A DNA stretch of 64,000 bases, taken from the NCBI GenBank assembly GCA_946554445.1, contig CAMNSD010000003.1:1-64000 (forward strand), given 5' to 3'. The DNA is from an uncultured Lachnospiraceae bacterium. GTDB taxonomy: Bacteria; Bacillota; Clostridia; Lachnospirales; Lachnospiraceae. Both the position numbers and the translations under genes were made by a program. Each line of letters opens with the position of its first letter. Position 1 is the first letter of the stretch. This document shows positions 51,137 to 60,963 of this stretch, one piece after another. Below the pieces are notes generated by a model, which was given only the letters and a program-made list of their open reading frames with translations, had not been told where the DNA came from and ran no database searches.

Positions 51137-51978
51137 ACAGAGCCAAGTATGCTGTTTTACTTATATTCTGTCTGAGTCTGCTCTCTGGCTGTGCAAGTAA
51201 AGACAGTACGGAGGATTCTGGGGCAGCCGAACCAGTGGCGGAGGTGCCAGTTGAAGTGGAGCCATCGCCTGTTGAGGAGCCGACCGCGGTAGAAGCAGAG
51301 CCTGTTGTGGTGGAAGAAGCGCCAGGGCAGGAGCCAGAACCATCGGGAAATGGGCATCTGGTCGTAATAGATGCGGGACATCAAGCGAAAGCCAATACAG
51401 AAAAAGAGCCAGTCGGACCAAATGCTTCTGAGAGGAAGATAAAAGTGTCAGGCGGCACATCTGGTGCTGTCAGTGGTCTGGCAGAGTATGAACTGACATT
51501 GATGGTTGCCAAGAAACTCTGTAGTGAACTGGAAGAGCGCGGCTATGAGGTCATCATGGTGAGGACTTCCAATGATGTGAACATCAGCAACAGCGAGAGG
51601 GCGGCAGTCGCCAATGATGCAGATGCTGACGCCTTTATCAGAATCCATGCGAACGGCAGTGAAAACACAAAGGAAAATGGGGCAATGACAATTTGCCAGA
51701 CAGCGGATAACCCCTATAATGCAGAACTTTATGCGGAGAGCAGACGCTTGTCGGACAATGTTTTGGAGGCGCTTGCGGCGGAGACAGGCTGTAAAAAGGA
51801 GTATGTGTGGGAGACAGACACCATGAGCGGCATCAACTGGTGTCAGGTGCCTGTGACGATCGTGGAGATGGGCTATATGACAAATCCAGAGGAAGACAGA
51901 CTGATGGCAACAGAAGACTATCAACAGAAGATCGTAGTCGGCATTGCTGACGGTATAGATGTTTATTTTGGTTTGTGA
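51133..51978 (+). CDS. Lipoprotein N-acetylmuramoyl-L-alanine amidase (Amidase_3)
   Basis: This zinc amidase should cleave the bond between MurNAc and L-Ala in peptidoglycan. A lipoprotein signal ends in LLSGCASK near residue 19. A Glu/Pro/Val-rich linker reaches about residue 70. The catalytic domain carries [10 protein letters not shown] (zinc His), GLAEYELTL (Glu), FIRIHANGS (zinc His) and [14 protein letters not shown] (catalytic Glu). The 281-residue length fits. It should be anchored on the outer face of the membrane. Tight coupling to the YARHG gene suggests that its activity is localised or controlled by the membrane partners. Confidence 0.92.
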   Translation: MNRAKYAVLLIFCLSLLSGCASKDSTEDSGAAEPVAEVPVEVEPSPVEEPTAVEAEPVVVEEAPGQEPEPSGNGHLVVIDAGHQAKANTEKEPVGPNASERKIKVSGGTSGAVSGLAEYELTLMVAKKLCSELEERGYEVIMVRTSNDVNISNSERAAVANDADADAFIRIHANGSENTKENGAMTICQTADNPYNAELYAESRRLSDNVLEALAAETGCKKEYVWETDTMSGINWCQVPVTIVEMGYMTNPEEDRLMATEDYQQKIVVGIADGIDVYFGL

Positions 51979-51992
51979 GGGAGGATTATAGT

Positions 51993-54632
51993 ATGTTTTG
52001 TATGAAGTGTGGAAAGAAGATAGACGATGATAGTAAGTTCTGCCCATTCTGTGGAAATGTGGTTGCAAACAGCGCGACTAATGCAGGGGTACAACAAAAT
52101 ATAAATCCTGTGATGCAGACGGTTAAATTCTTTAATAAGAAGATAATGATAGGCGTAGTGTCCTGCATAGTGGCTGTGGCGGTTGTGATAGGGGGAGTCA
52201 AACTGCTCACAGGCGGTTTTGGAAAAACAATAGCAGAGCAGCTATTCTTAATGTCTTGGACAGAACTGATTGATTTGGATGAAAAAGAATTCAAGTCGTC
52301 TCTGCGTGATGAGGGAATTACCTATGAGCAGGGAGCGAGGCAGTTTGATATGAGATTTATGGAATTACGCACTAAGTCTGTCAGCCCTTTTATGGGATAT
52401 GATAGTTATTTTGGGTATCATAGTGAAAATATTTATGATGATTTATCACTCCCCACGGCAACAATGTTTGCAGTCACTTTTGAGACAAAGGATGATTACG
52501 AGGATGGAAAGGATGATATTTTAAGGTATCTTGATAAGAGTCGTGTTAAAGGCTATGATGCCATAGTAGCAGATACAGAGAATCCAATAATAGGAAGCGA
52601 TAATCCATTTATGGATTTCGCAACTCAAACAAATAATTATTTGTTGGATATCAGCACTATAGACTTCAATATGCTTATGGAGTCTATGATAGAGGAAGCT
52701 GATTTGAGTGAAGAAGAAACAAGGCAGATACGAGAACTTTTAGAAGAGGAAGAAAACGCTAAAGAATTGCAGGAGATGATGGAGAGCATTAAAGTTTATA
52801 AGTTCTCTACGATTGCATTTGTAGAAAATAAAGGTGCTTTGGGAGAGTTGCTTGAATATTATTTTGATGATGATGATGAAAATATGCGTGCAGCCTATGA
52901 ATCAGAAGATTTTCCCCAATATGGCTATTGTATAATGAATTCTTATATGCCTTTAACGGATGAAGATTTTCAGAGTTTAATGTCATACTTTAATTATGAT
53001 ACGATTGACCAAAAAGAGATTGACCTTGACGAAGTACGCAAGACCCTTGATGTCGATTTATTAGACAGTGGTGTTCAAAATTCAGAAGATGATTTGAGAG
53101 CAATCTATTTCATGGAGAATCATGGAGTAGATATCAAGTCAGATATGGATGTGAGTTCTGATGAGTTGAAAAGAATCTGGTATATCAGGAATTATGGTTG
53201 GGACAGCGAGGCAGGTAGCTTTGTTGATTTATCTGACTATCATGACAGCAGGGGTATCTACTGTGCCTTGACATTTAATTATGATGTGGATGAAAAAGCC
53301 TATTTTCAAGAAGATTTGGATAAGGTGATTTATTTATCTGAAAAAGATTTTAACCCAGACACAGGCGGTTCTTTCGAGAGTGAAGATGAAAAGCGGCTTT
53401 ATTTTATGAAGAATTATAGTTACGATACTATGAATAGTAAGGCGGTTGATCAAGAAGTCGTGGATGCATTGATTGCATATGATAAATATGTTGGAGAAAC
53501 ATTAGCGGAAGAAGCAGTATATGGATATAATCTGATTTATATTGATGATAACAATATACCAGAGTGCCTTGTATGGACAGAAAAAGACCAGAGAGTATTT
53601 GTGCTGAGTTATAAGAATGGTGCTATAGAATCAGTGACACATCAACAAGGCAGTGGTTATCTTAAGGTCATCTACACACCTAAATCTGGAAAGTTTGATA
53701 TTAGTGTTTTTTATGGTTCAGCAGGACTGGAAGATGATATTTTTACCTTGGATGATAGCTTTCATTTAGTTGCTTATGCAGATAGTAATAGGGATATATA
53801 TAGTCGTGTTTTTAGTATAAATGGACAAGAGGTTAGTGAATCAGTATATGATGAAACTCTGAGTGATAAATTTGACAGTATTATACTTGGAGGTATGTCT
53901 TATAGGCGTGAAGAAGATTATAATAGCGCTGCCAGTGGATGTAGAGATGTATATTCAAATGTTGATAAGGCCTACAGCACCTTATTATCCGCTTACGATG
54001 CTCTTGGAACCACTACATATGTGACATATGCCCCTGAAGTTGCTGAATTTGACCTTACAGACGGAACGCTTGTAACAGGAGACACCGCAGAAGAAACTGG
54101 GAAAGTAAAATATGTACAGGCTTCGTTAGAGCATAAGGATACATATGAGTATAATGAAACATTTTTTTGCCTGACATATGATATTCCAGATTCTGTCAGA
54201 TATTATGCTGATTCTACAATTGTTGGTGGGGATACAGCTATTGTATATAATAGTAAAAATTCAGATGAAAAAGAATTGATTATACTAGTAGATTTAGGTA
54301 CTTATGGAAGGAGTTATGATGAGAATGGAAATAATAAATTTGATAGCTTTGAGAAGGAACTTAATAATATCATGAAAGATGATTGTTATGTTTCGGAAAT
54401 GAAGGACGACAGTCGTGAATATACTTATGATTTTAATGTCTTTTATAAGGATAATTTGCCTATCGAGAATGGTTGGATTAAGTGTACTAAGATGTTTTTT
54501 TTTAATTTAGATGATTATAATGTTCATAATAGCGATGGATGTATTACAGTATATGTATATAGTCCAGATGAAAAGTTGTCAAGTGAAGTATTAAATCATA
54601 TTGTGCGTAGTATGAAATGTGTTAAACAATAA
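51993..54632 (+). CDS. Large zinc-ribbon membrane protein with repeat-containing extracellular region
   Basis: The 879-residue product begins with a zinc ribbon (MFCMKCGKKIDDDSKFCPFCG). One membrane helix follows near residues 52-72 (IMIGVVSCIVAVAVVIGG), then about 800 residues that should lie outside. This part is rich in Asp, Glu and Tyr. Around residues 360-480 it has three related segments: DDLRAIYFMENHG, DELKRIWYIRNYG and DEKRLYFMKNYS. I recognise no enzyme family. ATG 51993 follows GGGAGG; GTG 51975 is less likely. The coding sequence is AT-rich. It closes the operon, and a terminator follows. Confidence 0.82.
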   Translation: MFCMKCGKKIDDDSKFCPFCGNVVANSATNAGVQQNINPVMQTVKFFNKKIMIGVVSCIVAVAVVIGGVKLLTGGFGKTIAEQLFLMSWTELIDLDEKEFKSSLRDEGITYEQGARQFDMRFMELRTKSVSPFMGYDSYFGYHSENIYDDLSLPTATMFAVTFETKDDYEDGKDDILRYLDKSRVKGYDAIVADTENPIIGSDNPFMDFATQTNNYLLDISTIDFNMLMESMIEEADLSEEETRQIRELLEEEENAKELQEMMESIKVYKFSTIAFVENKGALGELLEYYFDDDDENMRAAYESEDFPQYGYCIMNSYMPLTDEDFQSLMSYFNYDTIDQKEIDLDEVRKTLDVDLLDSGVQNSEDDLRAIYFMENHGVDIKSDMDVSSDELKRIWYIRNYGWDSEAGSFVDLSDYHDSRGIYCALTFNYDVDEKAYFQEDLDKVIYLSEKDFNPDTGGSFESEDEKRLYFMKNYSYDTMNSKAVDQEVVDALIAYDKYVGETLAEEAVYGYNLIYIDDNNIPECLVWTEKDQRVFVLSYKNGAIESVTHQQGSGYLKVIYTPKSGKFDISVFYGSAGLEDDIFTLDDSFHLVAYADSNRDIYSRVFSINGQEVSESVYDETLSDKFDSIILGGMSYRREEDYNSAASGCRDVYSNVDKAYSTLLSAYDALGTTTYVTYAPEVAEFDLTDGTLVTGDTAEETGKVKYVQASLEHKDTYEYNETFFCLTYDIPDSVRYYADSTIVGGDTAIVYNSKNSDEKELIILVDLGTYGRSYDENGNNKFDSFEKELNNIMKDDCYVSEMKDDSREYTYDFNVFYKDNLPIENGWIKCTKMFFFNLDDYNVHNSDGCITVYVYSPDEKLSSEVLNHIVRSMKCVKQ

Positions 54633-54652
54633 TAGGTGCGTTTTCTATTGCA

Positions 54653-54685
54653 AGAGCCATTACTGAAAATGTAACGGCTCTTTTT
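54653..54685 (+). terminator. Rho-independent terminator of the zinc-ribbon operon
   Basis: A stem of about 11 bp (AGAGCCATTAC with GTAACGGCTCT, one mismatch) is followed by TTTTT. Confidence 0.8.
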
Positions 54686-54756
54686 CCTGCTATTGCTTTT
54701 TGCCCCCGCAAGTTTGTTGGCATGTAAAGTAAATCTATTAATTGATACTGTCCAAT

Positions 54757-56391
54757 TTAGGCTTGTTCCTTCAAAAGCATCTGTTCAAACTCATGGGCAG
54801 GAACAGGTTTTGAATATAAATAGCCCTGTAGATAGGAAACGCCTATTTTACGGATAATATCCTGGATTTCTTCCGTTTCAATTCCTTCAGCGATGGTCTG
54901 TATCGAAAGCTGTCTGCACATATTTACCACATTTTCAATAATAGCCATATCTGTTCTGTTTCCCTCGCGGACGAGACCGCGTACAAATTTCTGATCAATT
55001 TTCAAAACATCCATGCTGACGTCATGTAACAGACCGAAGGAAGCGTATTCTGTTCCAAAGTCATCCATCGCAATCTTAAAACCAAGTTCTTGCAGTTTGC
55101 TAAATTGATGAGAGAGCATTTTGGTGTCAGCGGCGTTGCAGCTTTCTGTAAGTTCTACCATGATAAGCTTTGGATCCACCTGTAATTCCTGAACTTTTGC
55201 TATCAGTCTATTGATAAATTCGCCGTCCAGAAGCTGGATATAGGACACATTAAAGCTTACACTGATATTGTATTTTTTTTGCCACATGGCGGCGTGCCGA
55301 AGGGCTTCTTCCATTACCCAAAATCCAACTTCCCTTATTTCCCCGCTGTTTTCCAAAATCTTGATAAATTCATAGGGGGTTGCATCCTGTATTTCTGGTG
55401 TTTTCCATCGTAACAAGGATTCACATTCTGTAATTTTTTTGGTTTTTGTGTCCAGTATAGGCTGGAAATATAATTCAAAACCTTCAAAATTATTATGTAT
55501 GCTTTGCGTCAGTGCTTCGTGAAGATGACTTATGCGTAGATGGCGCTGAGAGATTTTTTCGGAAAATTCAGCAATCCATCCGTGTGTTTGTTCCTTGGCG
55601 TATTCCAGGGAGTGCTCCAGATTGCTTAGCAGAGTATTAAAGTCGGTTCCGTCTTCAGGATAAGATACAAGACCTGCGGAGACGGAAAAGCTTTTGAGAC
55701 CTCTGATATTCATACAATAGTCGTTGATATTTTCAAAAAGCTTATATAATTCCTCTTTGGAACTGCCGGGCGATAAAATAATAAACTCATCGCCCTGAAA
55801 ACGGTAAACGCGGTTATCTTTACCGGCCGATTGCGTCAAGTATTCAGACAATGCGATCAGCACTTTGTTGCCATATAGGAAACCATGGGTGTTATTGATT
55901 TTCCGAAACGAGTTTATGCCGAGAAGAAGAATCGCGCCACTTCCTGTGGAAAAGTCATATTTCTGCATTTCATAGTTTGTCAGAAGATGGGTGAGCGGAT
56001 CGTATTTATTCTGGTTGTCAAGCCGTGTCATGATTCCTGCAAAAACAAGGGGATTTCCTTCGTCATCGGAGATCACGCTGCCCTTGCATTCCAGCCATAC
56101 ATAGTCGTTATATTTGTTTTTGGCGCGGTATTGGCAGCTGTGGCGGTTGGATGCACCGGAAAATACGGCTTCTATATCTTTCAGATACAGGGCGCGGTCA
56201 TCGGGATGGATATATTCCATCCATTTGGGACCAGTGCCTTTTATATATTCTCCTTCAAGATTGAAATAATCTACGGTGTTTTTGGACCATCGTGAGATAT
56301 CTGTTTTCATATCGCATACATAAATATAAATATTATCGGAAGCGTTTGCGAAGGATTCAAATAATTCGTTTTCTAAAATATTTTTCGACAT
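54757..56391 (-). CDS. PAS-GGDEF-EAL cyclic-di-GMP protein with altered GGDEF and EAL motifs
   Basis: A PAS domain (residues 15-130, with WMEYIHPDDRALYLKDI) is followed by a GGDEF domain near residues 135-285. Its motif reads QGDEF (YRFQGDEFIIL, near residue 197) instead of GGDEF. The EAL domain has ESL in place of EAL (CESLLRW, near residue 329). It keeps FNVSYIQL, VELTES, AMDDFGTEYAS, KIDQKFV and AEGIETEE, so phosphodiesterase activity is plausible. Cyclase activity is doubtful. No membrane segment is seen. The start at 56391 lies beside a 295-base upstream region that shows only weak promoter-like sequences on either strand. Confidence 0.9.
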   Translation of the reverse strand: MSKNILENELFESFANASDNIYIYVCDMKTDISRWSKNTVDYFNLEGEYIKGTGPKWMEYIHPDDRALYLKDIEAVFSGASNRHSCQYRAKNKYNDYVWLECKGSVISDDEGNPLVFAGIMTRLDNQNKYDPLTHLLTNYEMQKYDFSTGSGAILLLGINSFRKINNTHGFLYGNKVLIALSEYLTQSAGKDNRVYRFQGDEFIILSPGSSKEELYKLFENINDYCMNIRGLKSFSVSAGLVSYPEDGTDFNTLLSNLEHSLEYAKEQTHGWIAEFSEKISQRHLRISHLHEALTQSIHNNFEGFELYFQPILDTKTKKITECESLLRWKTPEIQDATPYEFIKILENSGEIREVGFWVMEEALRHAAMWQKKYNISVSFNVSYIQLLDGEFINRLIAKVQELQVDPKLIMVELTESCNAADTKMLSHQFSKLQELGFKIAMDDFGTEYASFGLLHDVSMDVLKIDQKFVRGLVREGNRTDMAIIENVVNMCRQLSIQTIAEGIETEEIQDIIRKIGVSYLQGYLYSKPVPAHEFEQMLLKEQA

Positions 56392-56686
56392 ATGCGATTA
56401 CCCCTTTCGGCAGAATGTATTAATAATCATAGAATTCCCTGATGCAAGTCCGGGAAGAACAAGTAATCCAGAGAAGTTTGATTTATTATAATCTTATCAT
56501 AGTTTTGACGAATTGAAAATGCGACAAAAAAGAAATATTGTTTGTAAGACAGACATTATATAAAGTCAAATCCTGTAGTATTTTTAGTTTATTATTTCAG
56601 CTGAGTATGATATATTATTAGGGAAAGAGGAATTGTCTTTTAAAGCTGAGAAAATTTTATTGATGAGACTAGGATGAAGGAAAGCC

Positions 56687-57151
56687 ATGAACGGGGAGTA
56701 TAGAGGACAAGAGGTTATTGCAACGGTAGAAACACGGCTTTTGCCGCCTGATCATAATTATCCTGACTGTGAGTGTATGCTGGTGCTGACCAGACAGCAT
56801 TTATATGTATTGGAAGATAATTTTGATGGTACATATGATACGCATTTTGAGTTTGTACTGCGGGAAGTAGATGATATCGTAATTCAAAAAGAAACGTCAA
56901 CTGTTTATGCGGATGGCGGCACAGGCAGTGTACTTACAGAGGTGTTCACTGAGGTAGTGGGCTTCTTAAGCGGTATGATCATGATACCCAGAGCGAAAGA
57001 GAGTAGAGTGAAACGGAAATATATTGTAATCAGATATCATGATATGCAGGGAGAGAAGAGGGAGATTTATTTTACACAATGTCCCCCGAAGGCAGAAAGT
57101 TTTGTAAAATCTTTTCATAAAGCAAAAGACACTTATGGATATTCGATATAA
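56687..57151 (+). CDS. Hypothetical protein, PH-like fold suspected, 154 aa
   Basis: I do not recognise the gene. The sequence alternates short beta-strands (CMLVLTRQHLYVLED, then FEFVLREVDDIVIQKE, and KRKYIVIRYHDMQGE) and ends in a helix (AESFVKSFHKAKD). This is the pattern of bacterial PH/GRAM-like domains. A hydrophobic Val/Phe/Gly stretch in the middle may be a loop or membrane contact. A GAAGGAAAG site precedes the ATG. The histidine kinase gene starts 30 bases downstream, so the two may be co-transcribed. Confidence 0.7.
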   Translation: MNGEYRGQEVIATVETRLLPPDHNYPDCECMLVLTRQHLYVLEDNFDGTYDTHFEFVLREVDDIVIQKETSTVYADGGTGSVLTEVFTEVVGFLSGMIMIPRAKESRVKRKYIVIRYHDMQGEKREIYFTQCPPKAESFVKSFHKAKDTYGYSI

Positions 57152-57180
57152 AAAGTTCGACGGGTGAGCAGGAAGAGAAT

Positions 57181-59376
57181 ATGTTTGGGTTTTTGGTAAT
57201 ATACCAGATCTTCATGGTTCTGGGTTGTATTTTTTTTGTAATTCTCATGATGAGACAGCGTGAAAGCGGTCTCTCCAAGCTGATGTTGTGCATCGGCTTT
57301 TTAGGTGCGATTCAAAATGCGGGTTATCTGTTAGAATTAGTTTCCCAAGATATTGGAGAAGCGATGGTGGCTGTGCGCATGGAATATCTGGGCGGGGCGT
57401 TCATTACCACCTTTTTGTTTGTGTTTGTGGTCAGGTATTGCGGTTATACTGTGCCAAGAAAACTGGAAGCGTTAATGTTTGGACTGGACGGATTCGCGCT
57501 GTTGTGTATCTGGTGTTATAAGCACACGAATATGTACTATAAAACTGTCACTTTTGTGATGGATGGCGTGGTTCCGCATCTTGTTCTGGAAAGGGGACCG
57601 TTTTATTATATTTTCCTGATTCAGCTGATTATCCAGTTGGTGGGGTGTTTCCTCATTACCATACATGCTAATAGAAGGTCACAGAAAGGCCGTCTGAAAC
57701 TGAATGTTTTGACATTGGGGATATGCTGTATCTTCCCGATCGTTGGTCTGGTATTCAGTCTGAGCCGGGTAATTGATGGGTTTGATGTAGTCCCCGGATT
57801 TGAGGCATTGGGAATCCTTGGATTTGGAATTGTGATCATATTTTATCATGTATTTGACTTGTCTATTTCGGCGCATGAGGAAGTCATCAAGTCGATGGAT
57901 GAGGCGGTGCTGATTCTGGATGCGGACGGCGGTTTCATAGAAGCCAATGATAAGGCAGAAGAGTTATTTCATACCTTGTCCAGCTATAAAAAAGGCGATA
58001 GTGTAAGTGAAGAGAGTTTAAAAGATGTTTTCGCTGACAAGAATAACTTTGAGTATACTAATGGAAATCACAGTTTTGAAGTTCATGTGAATAAAATATG
58101 GAATAAACGGATTCTGGCCGGCTATGCCCTTGTATTTATGGATGTGACGGAGAATAAGCTGCAGCTTCAGCAGATGCAGACATTGAAGGCAAATGCAGAG
58201 CATGCCAATCGGGCCAAATCCGAATTTCTGGCTAGAATGTCCCATGAGATTCGTACCCCGATCAATGCGGTGCTGGGGATGAACGAGATGGTGTTACGGG
58301 AGTCCAAAGAGCCGGAGATTAAAAAATATTCCATGGATATCAGATCCTCTGCGCAGACGTTGCTAGGTATCATCAATGATATTCTGGACTTTTCCAAGAT
58401 TGAGTCCGGTAAACTGGAGATCATCCCGGCGGAGTATGAGTTGAACAGTATGCTCAATGATCTGTTCAATATGTTCTCTTTGCGGACACAGGAGAAAGGA
58501 CTTAAATTTGATGTGGTGGTGGATCCGAACCTGCCGTCGAAGCTATATGGGGACGATATCAGGATCAGACAGGTGCTCAGTAATTTTTTGAGCAATGCGG
58601 TCAAATATACTGACAAGGGTACGGTGACCTTTACATTGTCCGGCAGGAAGGAAGAGGACAGTGTCATCTTACATTTTATGGTGTCAGATACGGGAATTGG
58701 AATCAAGCAGGAGAATATGTCCAAGTTATTCCTGGCCTTCGAGCGGTTTGACGAGATGAAGAATCGGTATATTGAAGGAACTGGTCTTGGCATGAATATA
58801 TCGGCACAGATACTTAAACTGATGGGTGCCGATCTGAAGGTGGAGAGCATCTATGGCAAAGGGAGCAGTTTCAGTTTTGACCTGCGCCAGCGGATCATAG
58901 TGGAGGAACCAATTGGCAGTTTTCAGGAGCGGGCCAGAAAGGCTGCCGAAGAACATGTCTATCACACCAGCTTTACGGCACAGGAAGGTGAGATTCTGCT
59001 GGTGGATGATAACCGCGTCAACCGAAAGGTATTCTGCGGCTTACTGAAACAGACGAAGGTGCAGATTAAGGATGTGGGAAGCGGAAAGGAATGCTTGGAA
59101 GAGGTCAGAAAGAAACATTACGATGTGATTTTCCTGGATCATATGATGCCGGAGATGGACGGTATGGAGACTATGAACAGGATGAAACAGATGCAGGATA
59201 ATCTAAGTGCAGATACGCCAGTCGTTATGTTGACGGCCAACGCGATCATGGGGGCTAGGGAGAATTATCTGGCGGCGGGGTTTGATGATTTTCTGGCGAA
59301 ACCCATCGAACAGGATAAGCTGGACAAGATCATGCTGCAATGGATGCCGCCGGAGAAGATACGGAGTAATATATAA
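57181..59376 (+). CDS. Hybrid sensor histidine kinase / response regulator with 7TM N-terminus
   Basis: Order: about seven membrane helices (residues 1-220, the HisK-7TM type input region), then a PAS-like domain (about 235-330). The HisKA box MSHEIRTPINAVLG carries the phospho-His near residue 355. The HATPase domain has FLSNAVKYT, DTGIGIK and GTGLGMNIS. A receiver domain at the C-terminus has the phospho-Asp in VIFLDHMMPEMDG near residue 653. No separate output regulator or HPt protein is adjacent, so the phosphate must pass to a distant partner. The 731-residue length fits this design. A GGAAGAG site precedes the start. Confidence 0.94.
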   Translation: MFGFLVIYQIFMVLGCIFFVILMMRQRESGLSKLMLCIGFLGAIQNAGYLLELVSQDIGEAMVAVRMEYLGGAFITTFLFVFVVRYCGYTVPRKLEALMFGLDGFALLCIWCYKHTNMYYKTVTFVMDGVVPHLVLERGPFYYIFLIQLIIQLVGCFLITIHANRRSQKGRLKLNVLTLGICCIFPIVGLVFSLSRVIDGFDVVPGFEALGILGFGIVIIFYHVFDLSISAHEEVIKSMDEAVLILDADGGFIEANDKAEELFHTLSSYKKGDSVSEESLKDVFADKNNFEYTNGNHSFEVHVNKIWNKRILAGYALVFMDVTENKLQLQQMQTLKANAEHANRAKSEFLARMSHEIRTPINAVLGMNEMVLRESKEPEIKKYSMDIRSSAQTLLGIINDILDFSKIESGKLEIIPAEYELNSMLNDLFNMFSLRTQEKGLKFDVVVDPNLPSKLYGDDIRIRQVLSNFLSNAVKYTDKGTVTFTLSGRKEEDSVILHFMVSDTGIGIKQENMSKLFLAFERFDEMKNRYIEGTGLGMNISAQILKLMGADLKVESIYGKGSSFSFDLRQRIIVEEPIGSFQERARKAAEEHVYHTSFTAQEGEILLVDDNRVNRKVFCGLLKQTKVQIKDVGSGKECLEEVRKKHYDVIFLDHMMPEMDGMETMNRMKQMQDNLSADTPVVMLTANAIMGARENYLAAGFDDFLAKPIEQDKLDKIMLQWMPPEKIRSNI

Positions 59377-59443
59377 TGGATTTGATGCGACAGCAGGAGA
59401 AGCAGTCAGATATTAAAAATGTAACCAGTGTAAGGAGGAAAGT

Positions 59444-60301
59444 ATGAGAGAAAATCTTAAGATTAAAGTGCAAGCGCCCATCTATACGGTGGTGACGGAT
59501 GTTACCTTCGCACAGGTAGATGCCTGGTTTGGGCACACGAGACGGGATTTGAAAATGGACATCATCTATCCGGAAGATCCCACCAGGAAATATCCCTGTA
59601 TCGTCTGGATTTGCGGTGGCGCCTGGGCTGTCATGGACAGATCGGCACATCTGGCTTATTTGACACAGCTTGCAAGGAGCGGCTTTGTGGTGGCCAGTGT
59701 GGAGTATCGCACGACCAATGAGGGAATCTTCCCGGTACAGCTTCAGGATGTGAAGGCCGGAATCCGCTATCTGAAAGCGCACAGTGAGCGTTTTCGTATT
59801 GATGAGGAACATTTCGGGGTGATGGGAGAGTCCGCAGGCGGCTATTTGACGGCGATGGCAGCCCTGGTGGATGATAAGAGCTATGATGTGGGTGCATTTA
59901 CGGAATATTCCAGCAAAGTGCAGGCGGCCTGCCCCTGGTATCCGCCAGCGGATGTAACTTCTTTTCCCTATCCGTCAGCAGAGAAAGCGGCGGCTGCGCC
60001 GGAATCTTTATTGCTTGGCAAGAATGTGGCCCTGAATCGGGAGGAGGCGATGAAAATCTGCCCAGTCACTTATGTGACGAAGGATGCGCCCCCTTTCCTG
60101 ATCATACATGGTAATCAGGATAAAACAGTGCCTTTCTCGCAGGGAGAACTTCTGCATGATAAGCTGGAAGAGGTGGGAGCGGATGTGAGACTGCTGGTTT
60201 TAGAGGATGCAGACCATGCAGACGTCCGGTTTTTCCAGGAGGAGATTTGGCAGAGGATTATTGCCTTTTTCCAGGATAAGCTGGGGACAGAGAGAGAATG
60301 A
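59444..60301 (+). CDS. Alpha/beta-hydrolase, esterase/lipase type
   Basis: This is a serine hydrolase of the acetyl-esterase/BD-FAE-like group. The oxyanion region reads VWICGGAW (HGGAW type with Cys for His). The nucleophile elbow is GVMGESAGG near residue 127, the acid lies in HGNQDKTVP, and the catalytic His is in LEDADHADVRF. There is no signal peptide, so it acts in the cytoplasm, perhaps on acetylated sugars or small esters. The start has a very good AAGGAGG site. It ends 11 bases before the next gene. Confidence 0.9.
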   Translation: MRENLKIKVQAPIYTVVTDVTFAQVDAWFGHTRRDLKMDIIYPEDPTRKYPCIVWICGGAWAVMDRSAHLAYLTQLARSGFVVASVEYRTTNEGIFPVQLQDVKAGIRYLKAHSERFRIDEEHFGVMGESAGGYLTAMAALVDDKSYDVGAFTEYSSKVQAACPWYPPADVTSFPYPSAEKAAAAPESLLLGKNVALNREEAMKICPVTYVTKDAPPFLIIHGNQDKTVPFSQGELLHDKLEEVGADVRLLVLEDADHADVRFFQEEIWQRIIAFFQDKLGTERE

Positions 60302-60311
60302 GAGGAAACGG

Positions 60312-60893
60312 ATGAATTATTATTTGGTAGATTTTGAAAATGTAAAAAAGGACGGGTTAGATGGCATCCACAAACTGGGCAAAGAGGACAAGGTATGCAT
60401 CTTTTATAGTAAAAATGCGGACAGTATCACCTTTGATCAGCATCGGCGCATCATAGAATCCCAAGCAACGATTGAGTTTTGTAAGGTGGAAGTGGGAAGC
60501 AAGAACGCGCTGGATTTTCAGCTGGCTACTCAGCTTGGCTATCTGATCGCCAACAGGAGCGCAGAGCAGTATTTTATTGTGAGTAAGGACAAGGGCTTTG
60601 ATATTTTAAGCGGTTACTGGAAAAACCGCAGTGTGAATGTGACGCTTATTGCCGATATCACCGGGCGCAGCCATAATCAGGAGTTGGAGGAGACAAGAGC
60701 CAAACTGAAAGAACTTCTGAAAGATGAGGCGGATGTGGATGTGGATGAGATTCAGAAGATCATGCAGCAATATAAGACCAAGCAGGGTATCAGCAATGCG
60801 CTGATGAAGAAATATCCCAGTAAGGATAATAAGAAATCCAGCAAGATTTATAAGACCATCAAACCGCTTCTTGCCGACAAGAAAGGAAGCTGA
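60312..60893 (+). CDS. PIN/NYN-like domain protein
   Basis: The 193-residue product begins NYYLVDFENVKKDG, a typical NYN/PIN-like opening with the first catalytic Asp. LDFQLATQLGYL supplies the middle Asp and FIVSKDKGFDIL the third site. A C-terminal lysine-rich helical region follows from about residue 130 (MQQYKTKQGISNAL). Relatives are predicted RNases; activity here is not shown. ATG 60312 follows AGAGGAAA; the longer open frame overlaps the esterase gene and is not homologous. This is the second NYN-type gene in the window, and unlike the first it has typical local composition. Confidence 0.85.
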   Translation: MNYYLVDFENVKKDGLDGIHKLGKEDKVCIFYSKNADSITFDQHRRIIESQATIEFCKVEVGSKNALDFQLATQLGYLIANRSAEQYFIVSKDKGFDILSGYWKNRSVNVTLIADITGRSHNQELEETRAKLKELLKDEADVDVDEIQKIMQQYKTKQGISNALMKKYPSKDNKKSSKIYKTIKPLLADKKGS

Positions 60894-60963
60894 TGTTGTG
60901 AGTATTTGCGTGGATACCGGGGATACTGGTATCAGGATAGGATTAGGAGAAATGGAGGTTATT

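Noticed and set aside
60207-60311. N-terminal extension of the PIN/NYN-like protein
   Set aside because: The extra residues are an out-of-frame reading of the esterase end; homologous sequence starts at ATG 60312 with its own ribosome site.
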